The notes under the pieces: model-generated | Told to the model about the DNA's origin: nothing | What the model saw: only the letters and a program-made list of their open reading frames with translations | The model's database searches: none | Translations under genes and position numbers: made by a program | Source of the DNA: Chloroflexota bacterium | GTDB lineage: Bacteria; Chloroflexota; Dehalococcoidia; GIF9; UBA5629 | DNA length: 14,712 bases | Assembly: GCA_026389635.1 (NCBI GenBank) | Contig: JAPLHM010000133.1 | Coordinates: 1-14,712 of the forward strand | Direction of reading: 5' to 3' | Shown: positions 1-5,846 of the stretch, piece by piece | Numbering within the stretch: the first letter of the stretch is position 1 | Layout of the letters: every line of letters begins with the position of its first letter

Positions 1-423
1 GCCCGCGTGCGCAGCCACGTTTTCCAGCGCCTCCTTGACGATGCGGTAAGCGGCCAGACCGGTCTCGGGCGGTATCTTCTTGTGCAGCCCCTGGTGCTCG
101 AACAGGACAGCCACGCGGGTGCGCGAGGTAAAACTCTCAAACAGGTAGAGCAGGGCGGGCAGCAGCCCCAGGTCGTCCAGCATCTTGGGGCGCAGTTCCA
201 GGGATAGCTCTCTGGTTAGCGACATCATCTCGTTGACCAGCGACTGCGCCTCGCCCAGCGTGTAGCGCACCCTGTCCGGGGAGGAGGCCATGGCGTCACC
301 CAGCAGCAGCTTGAGCACGGCCAGCGACTGGACCAGCCAAGCGTGGAGTTCGCGGGCGATGGCCCGCCGCTCTCCCTCCTGTATCTCCACCAGCACCCTG
401 GCGATCAATAAAGGATCATCCAT
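1..423 (-). CDS. Sensorless NarL-type (HisKA_3) histidine kinase, C-terminus beyond the window
   Basis: Reading the minus strand from ATG at 421-423 gives 141 codons without a stop, running off the left edge. This is a cytoplasmic sensor-kinase core of the HisKA_3/HATPase_c (NarX/DesK-like) type. Only about ten residues precede the dimerisation helix, so there is no membrane segment or PAS domain. The H-box reads RELHAWLVQSL with phospho-acceptor His27. The second helix carries LRPKMLDDLGLLPAL, very like LRPPVLDDLGLLPVL of the kinase at the right end. The ATPase N-box begins with KEALENVAAHA (Asn135), and the G-boxes lie outside the window. Oddity: the acidic residue that normally follows the histidine is Ala28, whereas Gln32 of the DxxxQ motif is kept. 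GTG at 430-432 is an alternative start, but the ATG sits just after a strong promoter. The partner regulator is probably downstream, beyond the left edge. Family assignment is firm; signalling output is inferred. Confidence 0.9.
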   Translation of the reverse strand, partial: MDDPLLIARVLVEIQEGERRAIARELHAWLVQSLAVLKLLLGDAMASSPDRVRYTLGEAQSLVNEMMSLTRELSLELRPKMLDDLGLLPALLYLFESFTSRTRVAVLFEHQGLHKKIPPETGLAAYRIVKEALENVAAHAG

Positions 424-432
424 AAGACCCAC

Positions 433-462
433 ATAATATGGCCCGCCACGATGATTTGTCAA
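433..462 (-). promoter_or_regulatory. Sigma-70-like promoter, predicted leaderless start for the left kinase
   Basis: On the minus strand a perfect -35 TTGACA (457-462) is followed after 18 bases by TATTAT (433-438, five of six matches). The -10 box ends nine bases before the kinase ATG, so the expected transcription start near 426 leaves a leader of about three bases. No Shine-Dalgarno sequence is visible in that space. Confidence 0.6.
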
Positions 463-489
463 TCCTTAATAAATTACTCTTCAGCCGAT

Positions 490-518
490 TTGATTTCCGA
501 CTGCGGCGCCTGTAAGAT
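490..518 (+). promoter_or_regulatory. Possible metF promoter and short leader hairpin
   Basis: TTGATT (490-495) and TAAGAT (513-518) are separated by 17 bases; each matches the sigma-70 consensus at four of six positions. The predicted start is near 525, at the beginning of a possible hairpin (about 523-547: GCGGTTTTT against AAAAAGGCCGC with G-U pairs, or GGCCT/AGGCC within it). An AAAGG ribosome-binding core (552-556) follows, seven bases before the metF ATG. The site is plausible but weak. Confidence 0.3.
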
Positions 519-563
519 TAACGCGGTTTTTGGCCTCAAAAAGGCCGCTTTAAAGGCAAATGC

Positions 564-1433
564 ATGAAGATCAGCGAGATTATAAAAGGACAGGGTAAAT
601 GCCTCTCCTTCGAGTTCTTCCCGCCCAAAACGCCTGTTGGCGAGGACAGGCTGCTGCAACGTATTGAGAGGATGAAGGCCTTTAACCCGTCCTTCATCTC
701 GGTCACCCAGCATGCCGGGAGCGATACGCTGGGCAAGACCAAGCACATCGTGCGCAAGCTGCACGATGAAACAGGTCTGACCGTGATGCCGCACATCACC
801 TGCGCCGACCCTCGCAGGAGCGAACTGGAGCCGGTCATCAACTACTACCAGGGAATAGGCACGGAGAATGTGCTGGCGCTGCGCGGCGACCCCGAGGAAT
901 ACGGCGCCGATGTCTTCGACGGCCAGCAGCACTTCCGCTTCGCCTCGGACCTGGTGCGCTTCCTGGCCACCTATGAGAGCTTCTGCATCGGCGTGGCCGT
1001 TTACCCCGAAGGCCACCTGGAATCGCCCAACCTGGGGCTGGACACGGCCTACACCAAGCAGAAAATGGACCGGGGGGCGGATTTCGGCATCACCCAGATG
1101 TTCTTCGAGAACTTCCACTTTTACCGCATGCTGGACCGCTTCGAACGGGACGGCATCAGCATACCCATCATTGCCGGCATCATGCCCATCACCGACTTCC
1201 AGAAGGTCGAGCGCTTCAGCGAACTGTCCGGTGTGGAGATACCCATACCTATCACCACTAAGTTCGAGGAGATGGATGACCCGGATGACGTCATCAGCGC
1301 AGGCATCGACCTGGCCACCGGGCAGTGCCTGGACCTGCTGGACAACGGCGTGCGCTGCTTCCACTTCTACACGCTCAACCGTGACGAGGCGGTAGCACGG
1401 ATATTGAATAACCTGGCTTCTGCGCTCACATAG
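564..1433 (+). CDS. metF: Methylenetetrahydrofolate reductase
   Basis: A 289-residue MetF-type flavoprotein that reduces 5,10-methylene-tetrahydrofolate to 5-methyl-tetrahydrofolate. It supplies methyl groups for methionine synthesis or, in anaerobes, the methyl branch of the Wood-Ljungdahl pathway. The TIM-barrel signatures are in order: FEFFPPK at 16-22, with Glu17 matching the E. coli catalytic Glu28; ALRGDP at 105-110, with Asp109 matching E. coli Asp120; VAVYPEGH near 144-151; GADFGITQMFFEN at 171-183; IIAGIMPITD at 192-201; and FHFYTLNR near 276-283. Length is normal for the bacterial enzyme. The ATG is preceded by AAAGG at suitable spacing. No MetV-type partner is adjacent. It heads a plus-strand cluster, with the next gene starting 31 bases downstream. 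The enzyme call is firm; the electron donor (NADH, ferredoxin or a complex) cannot be read from the sequence. Confidence 0.96.
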   Translation: MKISEIIKGQGKCLSFEFFPPKTPVGEDRLLQRIERMKAFNPSFISVTQHAGSDTLGKTKHIVRKLHDETGLTVMPHITCADPRRSELEPVINYYQGIGTENVLALRGDPEEYGADVFDGQQHFRFASDLVRFLATYESFCIGVAVYPEGHLESPNLGLDTAYTKQKMDRGADFGITQMFFENFHFYRMLDRFERDGISIPIIAGIMPITDFQKVERFSELSGVEIPIPITTKFEEMDDPDDVISAGIDLATGQCLDLLDNGVRCFHFYTLNRDEAVARILNNLASALT

Positions 1434-1464
1434 TCTACACAACTTCTTTAAAAGTATAAGGGGG

Positions 1465-2634
1465 ATGCCGCCGGGCGAGCTTTGCAGCATGATCCTGGGC
1501 GATTTCGGGGCGGACATCGTTAAGATTGAGGCGGTCACACAGTCCAGCGAACGCAAGCTGGTCGACCCCGCAGAGGCCGAGGCGCTCAAGTCACTGATGG
1601 CATTCAACGCCATGAACCGCAATAAAAAGAGCATCCGCATCAACCTCAAATCGGAGGATGGCAAAGAGGTCTTCTATAAATTGGCCAAAGAGGCCGACGT
1701 GGTGATCGAGGGCTTCCGCCCCGGCGTGGCCAAACGCATGGGCGTGGATTACCAAACGGTTAACAAGCTCAACCCCCGCATCGTTTACTGCTCGCTCAGC
1801 GGGTACGGACAGGACGGCCCCTACAGCCAGCACCCGGGACACGACATCAACTACATCTCTATAGCCGGCGCCCTCAACCTCATCGGCTGGCCGGGCAGCC
1901 CCCCTCCCATACCGCTCAATTTCCTGGCCGACTTCGCAGGCGCCTCCCTGCACGGGGTGATGGGCATCCTGCTGGCCCTCATTGCGCGCCAGTCCTCGGG
2001 CAAGGGGCAGTTCGTGGATATCTCCTACACGGACAGCGTCATCACCCTCATGACCTTCTTCCTGCAGCAATACTTCGGGGGCGGGCTCAAGTTCCCCCGC
2101 GGGCAGTGGGCGCTGGCAGGAGGGTACCCGTATTACCAGACCTACGAGTGCTCCGATGGCAAGCGCATCAGCCTGGGCTGCGTGGAGCCATGGTTCTGGG
2201 AAAACCTCTGCCGCGCCATCGGCCGCGATGACCTCAAGGGGTTCAGCTTCACACCGGACCATTTCCTGCAGCCGCCGCAGGACGGCAGGTGGCAGCAGGC
2301 CGCGGAGGAGGTAGCAAAGGTCTTCCTGACAAAGACGCGCGACGAGTGGTTCGACATCCTGTGCAAACACGACGTGCCGGCCGGCAAGGTGTACGAGATA
2401 GACGAGGTCTTAACCGACCCGCAACTGCTGCACCGCAAGATGCTGCTGGAATTCGACCACCCTAAGCTGGGCAAGGTCAGGCAGCCGGGCATCGCGCTCA
2501 AGCTCTCGCAGACCCCGGGCAGCGTGAGGAGCATGGCCCCCTTCTCGGGCGAGAACACGGACGAGGTGATGAAGTCCCTGGGCTATACCCCAAAGGAAAT
2601 CGAGGGCTTGCGCAAAACTAACGCGATAGGCTAA
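1465..2634 (+). CDS. CaiB/BaiF family protein, alpha-methylacyl-CoA racemase-like, N-terminally short
   Basis: A 389-residue member of the family III CoA-transferase fold. The racemase branch fits best. GHDINY (125-130) carries His126, NFLADFAG (152-159) carries Asp156, and SLGCVEPWF (236-244) carries Glu241, matching the catalytic His, Asp and Glu of mycobacterial alpha-methylacyl-CoA racemase. Such enzymes epimerise 2-methyl-branched acyl-CoA, although paralogues move CoA between acids. Other family marks are SGKGQFVDISYTD and the C-terminal GENTDEV. Oddity: the protein opens at PPGELCSMILGDFGAD, so about 15-17 residues that form the first beta-strand in relatives (the usual 'LxGIRVLDLTR' region) are absent. 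The preceding 31 bases encode nothing like it in any frame. The ATG directly abuts AAGGGGG with no spacing, so initiation is questionable. It lies between metF and a RAM-domain gene. The fold is certain; activity and start are not. Confidence 0.85.
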   Translation: MPPGELCSMILGDFGADIVKIEAVTQSSERKLVDPAEAEALKSLMAFNAMNRNKKSIRINLKSEDGKEVFYKLAKEADVVIEGFRPGVAKRMGVDYQTVNKLNPRIVYCSLSGYGQDGPYSQHPGHDINYISIAGALNLIGWPGSPPPIPLNFLADFAGASLHGVMGILLALIARQSSGKGQFVDISYTDSVITLMTFFLQQYFGGGLKFPRGQWALAGGYPYYQTYECSDGKRISLGCVEPWFWENLCRAIGRDDLKGFSFTPDHFLQPPQDGRWQQAAEEVAKVFLTKTRDEWFDILCKHDVPAGKVYEIDEVLTDPQLLHRKMLLEFDHPKLGKVRQPGIALKLSQTPGSVRSMAPFSGENTDEVMKSLGYTPKEIEGLRKTNAIG

Positions 2635-2660
2635 TATTTGGGAATACAGGAGGTGGGATT

Positions 2661-2900
2661 ATGGCAGCCAAAGCATTCGTACTGGTAACTACATCGGTGG
2701 GACAGACCAAGTCGGTCCTCACTCATCTCAAGAAGCTCGACGGGATAAAGAGCGTAGATGCCGTGATGGGACCTTACGACATCATAGCAGTCGTAGAGGG
2801 GGAATCGGTGGATAACGTGGGCAAGCTCATCACCGAGCAGTTCCACAAGATAAGCGGCATCGAGCGCACGACTACCTGCCAGACAATCAGGATCGCCTGA
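2661..2900 (+). CDS. Stand-alone Lrp/AsnC effector (RAM) domain protein
   Basis: A 79-residue protein that matches only the C-terminal ligand-binding and oligomerisation domain of Lrp/AsnC regulators. It starts with the strand KAFVLVTTSVGQ, then VLTHLKKLDGIKSVDAVMGPYDIIAVVEGES, a helix, and a final SGIERTTTCQTIRIA strand. The GPYDI and GIxRTxT signatures are typical. There is no helix-turn-helix, so it cannot bind DNA alone. Stand-alone RAM proteins are thought to bind amino acids or to modulate partner proteins. The start is well set: AGGAGGTG (2648-2655) lies five bases before the ATG, by far the strongest ribosome-binding site in this cluster, which suggests high expression. It follows the racemase-like gene by 26 bases and precedes the HIT gene by 11. 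The ligand is unknown. Confidence 0.88.
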   Translation: MAAKAFVLVTTSVGQTKSVLTHLKKLDGIKSVDAVMGPYDIIAVVEGESVDNVGKLITEQFHKISGIERTTTCQTIRIA

Positions 2901-2911
2901 CCAGCCCTACC

Positions 2912-3253
2912 ATGGACTGCGTGTTCTGCAAGATCGCGGCCGGTACAATACCGGCGGATGTCGTTTACAGCGACGGGGAGCTGATGGCTTTCCGAGATAT
3001 CCACCCCATGGCGCCCGTTCACGATATCCTCATCCCCAGGAAACACATCGGTTCCCCAAACGGCCTCTCCGACGCCGACCAGGCCCTGGCCGGCAGTATG
3101 CTGCTGGCTGCGGGCAAGGTTGCCATCAAAGAGGGTATCGCGGAGTCGGGCTACCGGCTGGCTATTAATAGTGGCCCGCACGGCACACAGGCTGTACCGC
3201 ACCTCCACCTCCACATATTAGGCGGACGCCTGCTCTCGGCGGAATTGGGCTAA
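2912..3253 (+). CDS. HIT family (HINT-like) nucleotide hydrolase
   Basis: A 113-residue histidine-triad protein. The C-terminal HLHLHIL (97-103) is the HxHxHxx motif, with His99 as the likely nucleophile position, and LGGR follows as in HINT proteins. Near the N-terminus, DCVFCKI (2-8) gives the Cys-x-x-Cys pair of zinc-binding HIT proteins, and FRDIHPMAPVHDILIPRKHI (27-46) is the usual substrate-side segment. The family hydrolyses purine nucleoside phosphoramidates or dinucleotides in the cytoplasm; the physiological substrate here is unknown. Length is typical of HINT. No clear Shine-Dalgarno precedes the ATG, and the upstream gene ends only 11 bases away, so translation may be coupled. Its TAA overlaps the TAG of the convergent ispH by two bases. 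Confidence 0.94.
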   Translation: MDCVFCKIAAGTIPADVVYSDGELMAFRDIHPMAPVHDILIPRKHIGSPNGLSDADQALAGSMLLAAGKVAIKEGIAESGYRLAINSGPHGTQAVPHLHLHILGGRLLSAELG

Positions 3254-4101
3254 GGCGCGTCTGAAAGCGGCCCTATTTTTTCGATCACTTGCTCAATAGC
3301 CTCGTCCGGTGTGGAAGCCCCCGCGGTTATGCCCACCGCCTTCTTCCCTTTGAGCCAGCCCGCATCTATCTCACCAGCGTTCTCAATATGGTGTGTCTCG
3401 ACTATATGCTGGCAGACCTCGGCCAGGCGCCTGGTGTTGGCGCTGTTGTGCCCCCCCACGACGATCATGAGGTCGCTGGCGCCGGCCAGTTCCTCGGCCG
3501 CCAGTTGCCTTTTCTGGGTCTCCTGGCAGAGTGTGTTCTCCACCCTGATCTCCCTGGCCCGCGGCAGCAGCCTCTGTGTGAGCCTGTTGACGAAGGTGGT
3601 GAACTCCGCCCTGCTCTGCGTGGTCTGCGCCATGATGCCTATACGGGCGGGCAGATTCTCGATGGGCACGTCATCGGCGTTCATGGAGGCGATGGCCTGA
3701 CCGCCGGCCCAGCCCAGCAGGCCGCGCACCTCGGGGTGGCTGGCCTCGCCGAAGATAATCACGCCGAAACCGGCATTGGCCAGCCGCCGTGCTGCTTTCT
3801 GCGCACTGCGCACGATGGGGCAGGTGGTGTCTATGACCTCGGCCCCCTTTGCCTGCATCTGCTCCAGCACGGCCGGGGAAACGCCGTGCGACGCCACAGC
3901 GATCACTCCGCCCTGCAGCTTATCCAGGTCGTCGGACACTCCCACCCCCAGCCCCCTGAGCCGCGCGACGACGGTTTTGTTGTGGACGATGGGGCCGAGC
4001 GTAGTTATGCCCTGGCCGCGGCGGGCCGAGCTCTCGATGATCTTGAGGGCGCGCCGCACGCCGAAACAGAAGCCGAGTTCGCGGGCCTTTTCCACTTTCA
4101 T
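3250..4101 (-). CDS. ispH: 4-hydroxy-3-methylbut-2-enyl diphosphate reductase
   Basis: A 283-residue IspH (LytB), the last enzyme of the MEP isoprenoid pathway. It reduces HMBPP to IPP and DMAPP with a [4Fe-4S] cluster. All three cluster cysteines are present: Cys12 in LGFCFGV, Cys94 in DTTCP and Cys192 in NTLCQET. Substrate-binding residues are also present: His40 (GPIVHN), His72 (SHG), His122 and Glu124 in EASHPEV (Glu124 being the proton-relay residue), the AQTTQS loop, Ser220 and Asn222 in GGHNSANT, and Ser263. Length is normal. The ATG at 4099-4101 lies nine bases after a perfect TATAAT, so the transcript is probably leaderless; no Shine-Dalgarno is seen. The gene appears to be a single transcription unit, 81 bases downstream of the enoyl-CoA hydratase gene and convergent with the HIT gene. 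Confidence 0.97.
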   Translation of the reverse strand: MKVEKARELGFCFGVRRALKIIESSARRGQGITTLGPIVHNKTVVARLRGLGVGVSDDLDKLQGGVIAVASHGVSPAVLEQMQAKGAEVIDTTCPIVRSAQKAARRLANAGFGVIIFGEASHPEVRGLLGWAGGQAIASMNADDVPIENLPARIGIMAQTTQSRAEFTTFVNRLTQRLLPRAREIRVENTLCQETQKRQLAAEELAGASDLMIVVGGHNSANTRRLAEVCQHIVETHHIENAGEIDAGWLKGKKAVGITAGASTPDEAIEQVIEKIGPLSDAP

Positions 4102-4110
4102 ACAGTTTAG

Positions 4111-4116
4111 ATTATA
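4111..4116 (-). promoter_or_regulatory. ispH -10 box (TATAAT), predicted leaderless transcript
   Basis: A perfect TATAAT on the minus strand ends nine bases before the ispH ATG, placing the expected start near 4104 and leaving a leader of about three bases. No recognisable TTGACA lies 16-18 bases upstream. The -10-to-ATG distance is identical to that of the left-end kinase promoter. Confidence 0.5.
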
Positions 4117-4182
4117 GCGCCAAAAGATTGCTTCGCCGCTGCTCGGGCGGGTTTAAAAACTGGCACCTACATTTGTACTATG

Positions 4183-4953
4183 TTATTTGGCTTTAAAATC
4201 CGCCCTGCGTTTGTCCATAAATGCCTGCCGTCCCTCCCTGAAATCCTCCGTCTGGCAAACGGCCTTTTCCAGTTGGTGCTCGATCTCCAGTCCGTTGAGC
4301 AGCGTGGTATTCAGGCCCAGCATCATGGCCTGCTTGGCTGCCCTGGCGGCCAGCGGCGCCGGCTTGAGCAGTGTCTCAGCCATCTTCATAGCCTCGTTCA
4401 TCAGTTCCGCGGGGGGAACCACCCTGTTGACCAGTCCGATGCGGTAGGCTTCCTGGGCATCGATGGGCCGTCCCGAAGTAAGCATCTCGGCGGCTTTGGC
4501 CAGCGCAACGGCCCGCGGCAAACGCTGTGTGCCGCCCCAGCCGGGGATGAGGCCCAGGTTAATCTCGGGGAAGCCGAATGTGGCGTTTTCAGCCGCGATC
4601 CTGATATCGCAGGCCAGGGCCACTTCGAAGCCGCCGCCCAGGCAGGCGCCGTTGATGGCGGCGATAATGGGTTTCCATATCTGCATGTCCTCGCAGATGG
4701 CCGGCGCCGGCATCTCGCCGCGGTGGGCGCTCTGCTGTATCAGCGGCAACGTTGTCTTAATATCGGCCCCGACAGAGAAGGCCCGCTCGCCGGACCCGGT
4801 AAGGATGGCCACCCACAGGCCGTCGTCGGCATTGAAATCGTAGAAACATTTGTTGACCTCGCCGATCTGTTGCGGGTCGAACGAGTTAAGGGCTTCAGGG
4901 CGGTTTAGCGTGATGATCGCGATTTTGCCCTCTTTTTGATAACCCACTGCCAT
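4183..4953 (-). CDS. Enoyl-CoA hydratase/isomerase family protein
   Basis: A 256-residue crotonase-fold protein, predicted to hydrate trans-2-enoyl-CoA to 3-hydroxyacyl-CoA in beta-oxidation-type pathways. The oxyanion-hole segments are AFSVGADIK (58-66) and GACLGGGFEVALACD (102-116). Both glutamates needed by true hydratases are kept: Glu110 (GGGFE) and Glu130 (GFPEINLGLIPG), matching rat mitochondrial Glu144 and Glu164. GGTQRLPR follows, and the C-terminus has the usual EDFREGRQAF. The ATG at 4951-4953 is preferred over an in-frame start 36 bases upstream because AAGGAGG lies six bases before it. It has its own promoter and is 69 bases past the second PAC2 gene, so it need not be cotranscribed with that pair. 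Retention of both glutamates argues against an isomerase or dehalogenase, but chain-length specificity cannot be told. Confidence 0.93.
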   Translation of the reverse strand: MAVGYQKEGKIAIITLNRPEALNSFDPQQIGEVNKCFYDFNADDGLWVAILTGSGERAFSVGADIKTTLPLIQQSAHRGEMPAPAICEDMQIWKPIIAAINGACLGGGFEVALACDIRIAAENATFGFPEINLGLIPGWGGTQRLPRAVALAKAAEMLTSGRPIDAQEAYRIGLVNRVVPPAELMNEAMKMAETLLKPAPLAARAAKQAMMLGLNTTLLNGLEIEHQLEKAVCQTEDFREGRQAFMDKRRADFKAK

Positions 4954-4959
4954 GCTAAT

Positions 4960-4966
4960 CCTCCTT
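4960..4966 (-). promoter_or_regulatory. Ribosome-binding site fixing the enoyl-CoA hydratase start
   Basis: AAGGAGG on the minus strand, six bases before ATG 4951-4953. It rules out the in-frame upstream ATG at 4987-4989, which would also fall in or next to the -10 region. Confidence 0.85.
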
Positions 4967-4989
4967 ATTTGTCGATCGATAATTGCCAA

Positions 4990-4998
4990 ATTATATCA
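4990..4998 (-). promoter_or_regulatory. Extended -10 promoter for the enoyl-CoA hydratase gene
   Basis: The minus strand reads TGATATAAT: a perfect TATAAT (4990-4995) preceded by the TGn extension. No good -35 is visible, as is common for extended -10 promoters. The expected start near 4983 gives a leader of about 30 bases that carries the AAGGAGG site. Confidence 0.55.
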
Positions 4999-5021
4999 AA
5001 ATAATCTATAAAATCCCGCTA

Positions 5022-5846
5022 CTACCTGAGGGCTTCGGCTATCTCGCGGGCCAGTTTCTCGCTCTCCTCGCCGTCCAACCCGTCGCCCACCTCCAACCTG
5101 CGCACCATGTTTTTTATCTCGGGGGACTTTTCGAAAAGCCTGGCCAGCCTGTTGTTCTGCCCGGCGATGAGCGCGTCCAGCGCCGTGAAATCTACGCCCA
5201 GATCGAACTTGCTGTTGAAAAAATAAACCAGCCGCTTGATCGAGCGCGGGTCGTCTATGGGCGCCAGGTAATACGGCACGGGCACCCACAGGTTGACCGC
5301 GGGTATGCCGCGCTGCCCGGCCAGCCAGGACAGGTATGAACTGAGGGTGGGCTTCTGGCCGGGAGGAGACTCGTAATCGTTGTCCGCTAAGACATTATAC
5401 GGCTTCAGCGCGGCTTTGATCTCACGCTTATTCACGATCGAAACAAGCAGCCGCGGCACCGTGTGGGCGGCGGACGAGATCATGGCGCCCAGGGTGTATA
5501 TCTCCTTGACCCCGCAATCCCGCTGAGCGACGTCCAGCAGCGATGTAAGGAAGCGGTGCCAGCCCATGCGGGGAATACTGCTCTTGAAAATGACTATGCT
5601 GCTGCTGTCGCACATATATAGCCTGCTATCGGGAAAGCGTGCAAGGTCGTCCACCACGTTCACCCCGCCCATGGGAAAGAAGCCCTCCGGCAGTATCTCG
5701 CCGAACTCCCTGCAGCCCAGTGACTGTATGAGGTAGTCCGCGGTGCGCACGCCCAGGCCGCCGGCATCTTCCGCCCAGGCGACGACCATAATACTCTCTT
5801 TAAGACCAGGGTTGCGGCTTAATCTAATAGTCGGTTCCTCGCTCAA
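5022..5846 (-). CDS. PAC2 family protein (second of a tandem pair)
   Basis: A 274-residue PAC2-family (proteasome assembly chaperone 2-like fold) protein. Family features are the N-terminal SIMVVAWAEDAGGLGVRTADYLIQ (glycine-rich loop after strand one, about 18-41), KEIYTLGAMISSAAHTVPRL around 114-133, and VPVPYYLAPIDDPRSIKRLV around 188-207, followed by a helical C-terminal extension (LARLFEKSPEI). The start is TTG at 5844-5846, overlapping the TGA of the upstream paralogue as TTGA. Later ATG codons would delete the first strand, so TTG with translational coupling is the best reading. The C-terminus (EIAEALR) has no HbYX tail, the motif some archaeal and eukaryotic homologues use to dock on 20S proteasomes. 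The function of bacterial PAC2 proteins is poorly known, and none is assigned here. Confidence 0.88.
   Translation of the reverse strand: MSEEPTIRLSRNPGLKESIMVVAWAEDAGGLGVRTADYLIQSLGCREFGEILPEGFFPMGGVNVVDDLARFPDSRLYMCDSSSIVIFKSSIPRMGWHRFLTSLLDVAQRDCGVKEIYTLGAMISSAAHTVPRLLVSIVNKREIKAALKPYNVLADNDYESPPGQKPTLSSYLSWLAGQRGIPAVNLWVPVPYYLAPIDDPRSIKRLVYFFNSKFDLGVDFTALDALIAGQNNRLARLFEKSPEIKNMVRRLEVGDGLDGEESEKLAREIAEALR

Noticed and set aside
1431..1464. Frameshift explaining the missing N-terminus of the racemase-like protein
   Set aside because: None of the three forward frames over the gap encodes a VLDLTR-like strand, so a simple frameshift does not restore it.
474..1664. A 396-codon open frame on the minus strand across metF
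   Set aside because: It is antisense to metF, which has full family signatures; its translation is low-complexity and matches no family, as expected from GC-rich codon bias.
3289..4110. A 273-codon open frame on the plus strand across ispH
   Set aside because: It mirrors the ispH gene, whose iron-sulfur cysteines and active-site residues are all present; the plus frame has a Pro/Gly/His/Arg-rich composition with no recognisable domain.
4102..4182. Possible terminator (CCGC...GCGG) between the hydratase gene and ispH
   Set aside because: The stem is only four pairs and the following T-run is three bases; not supportable.
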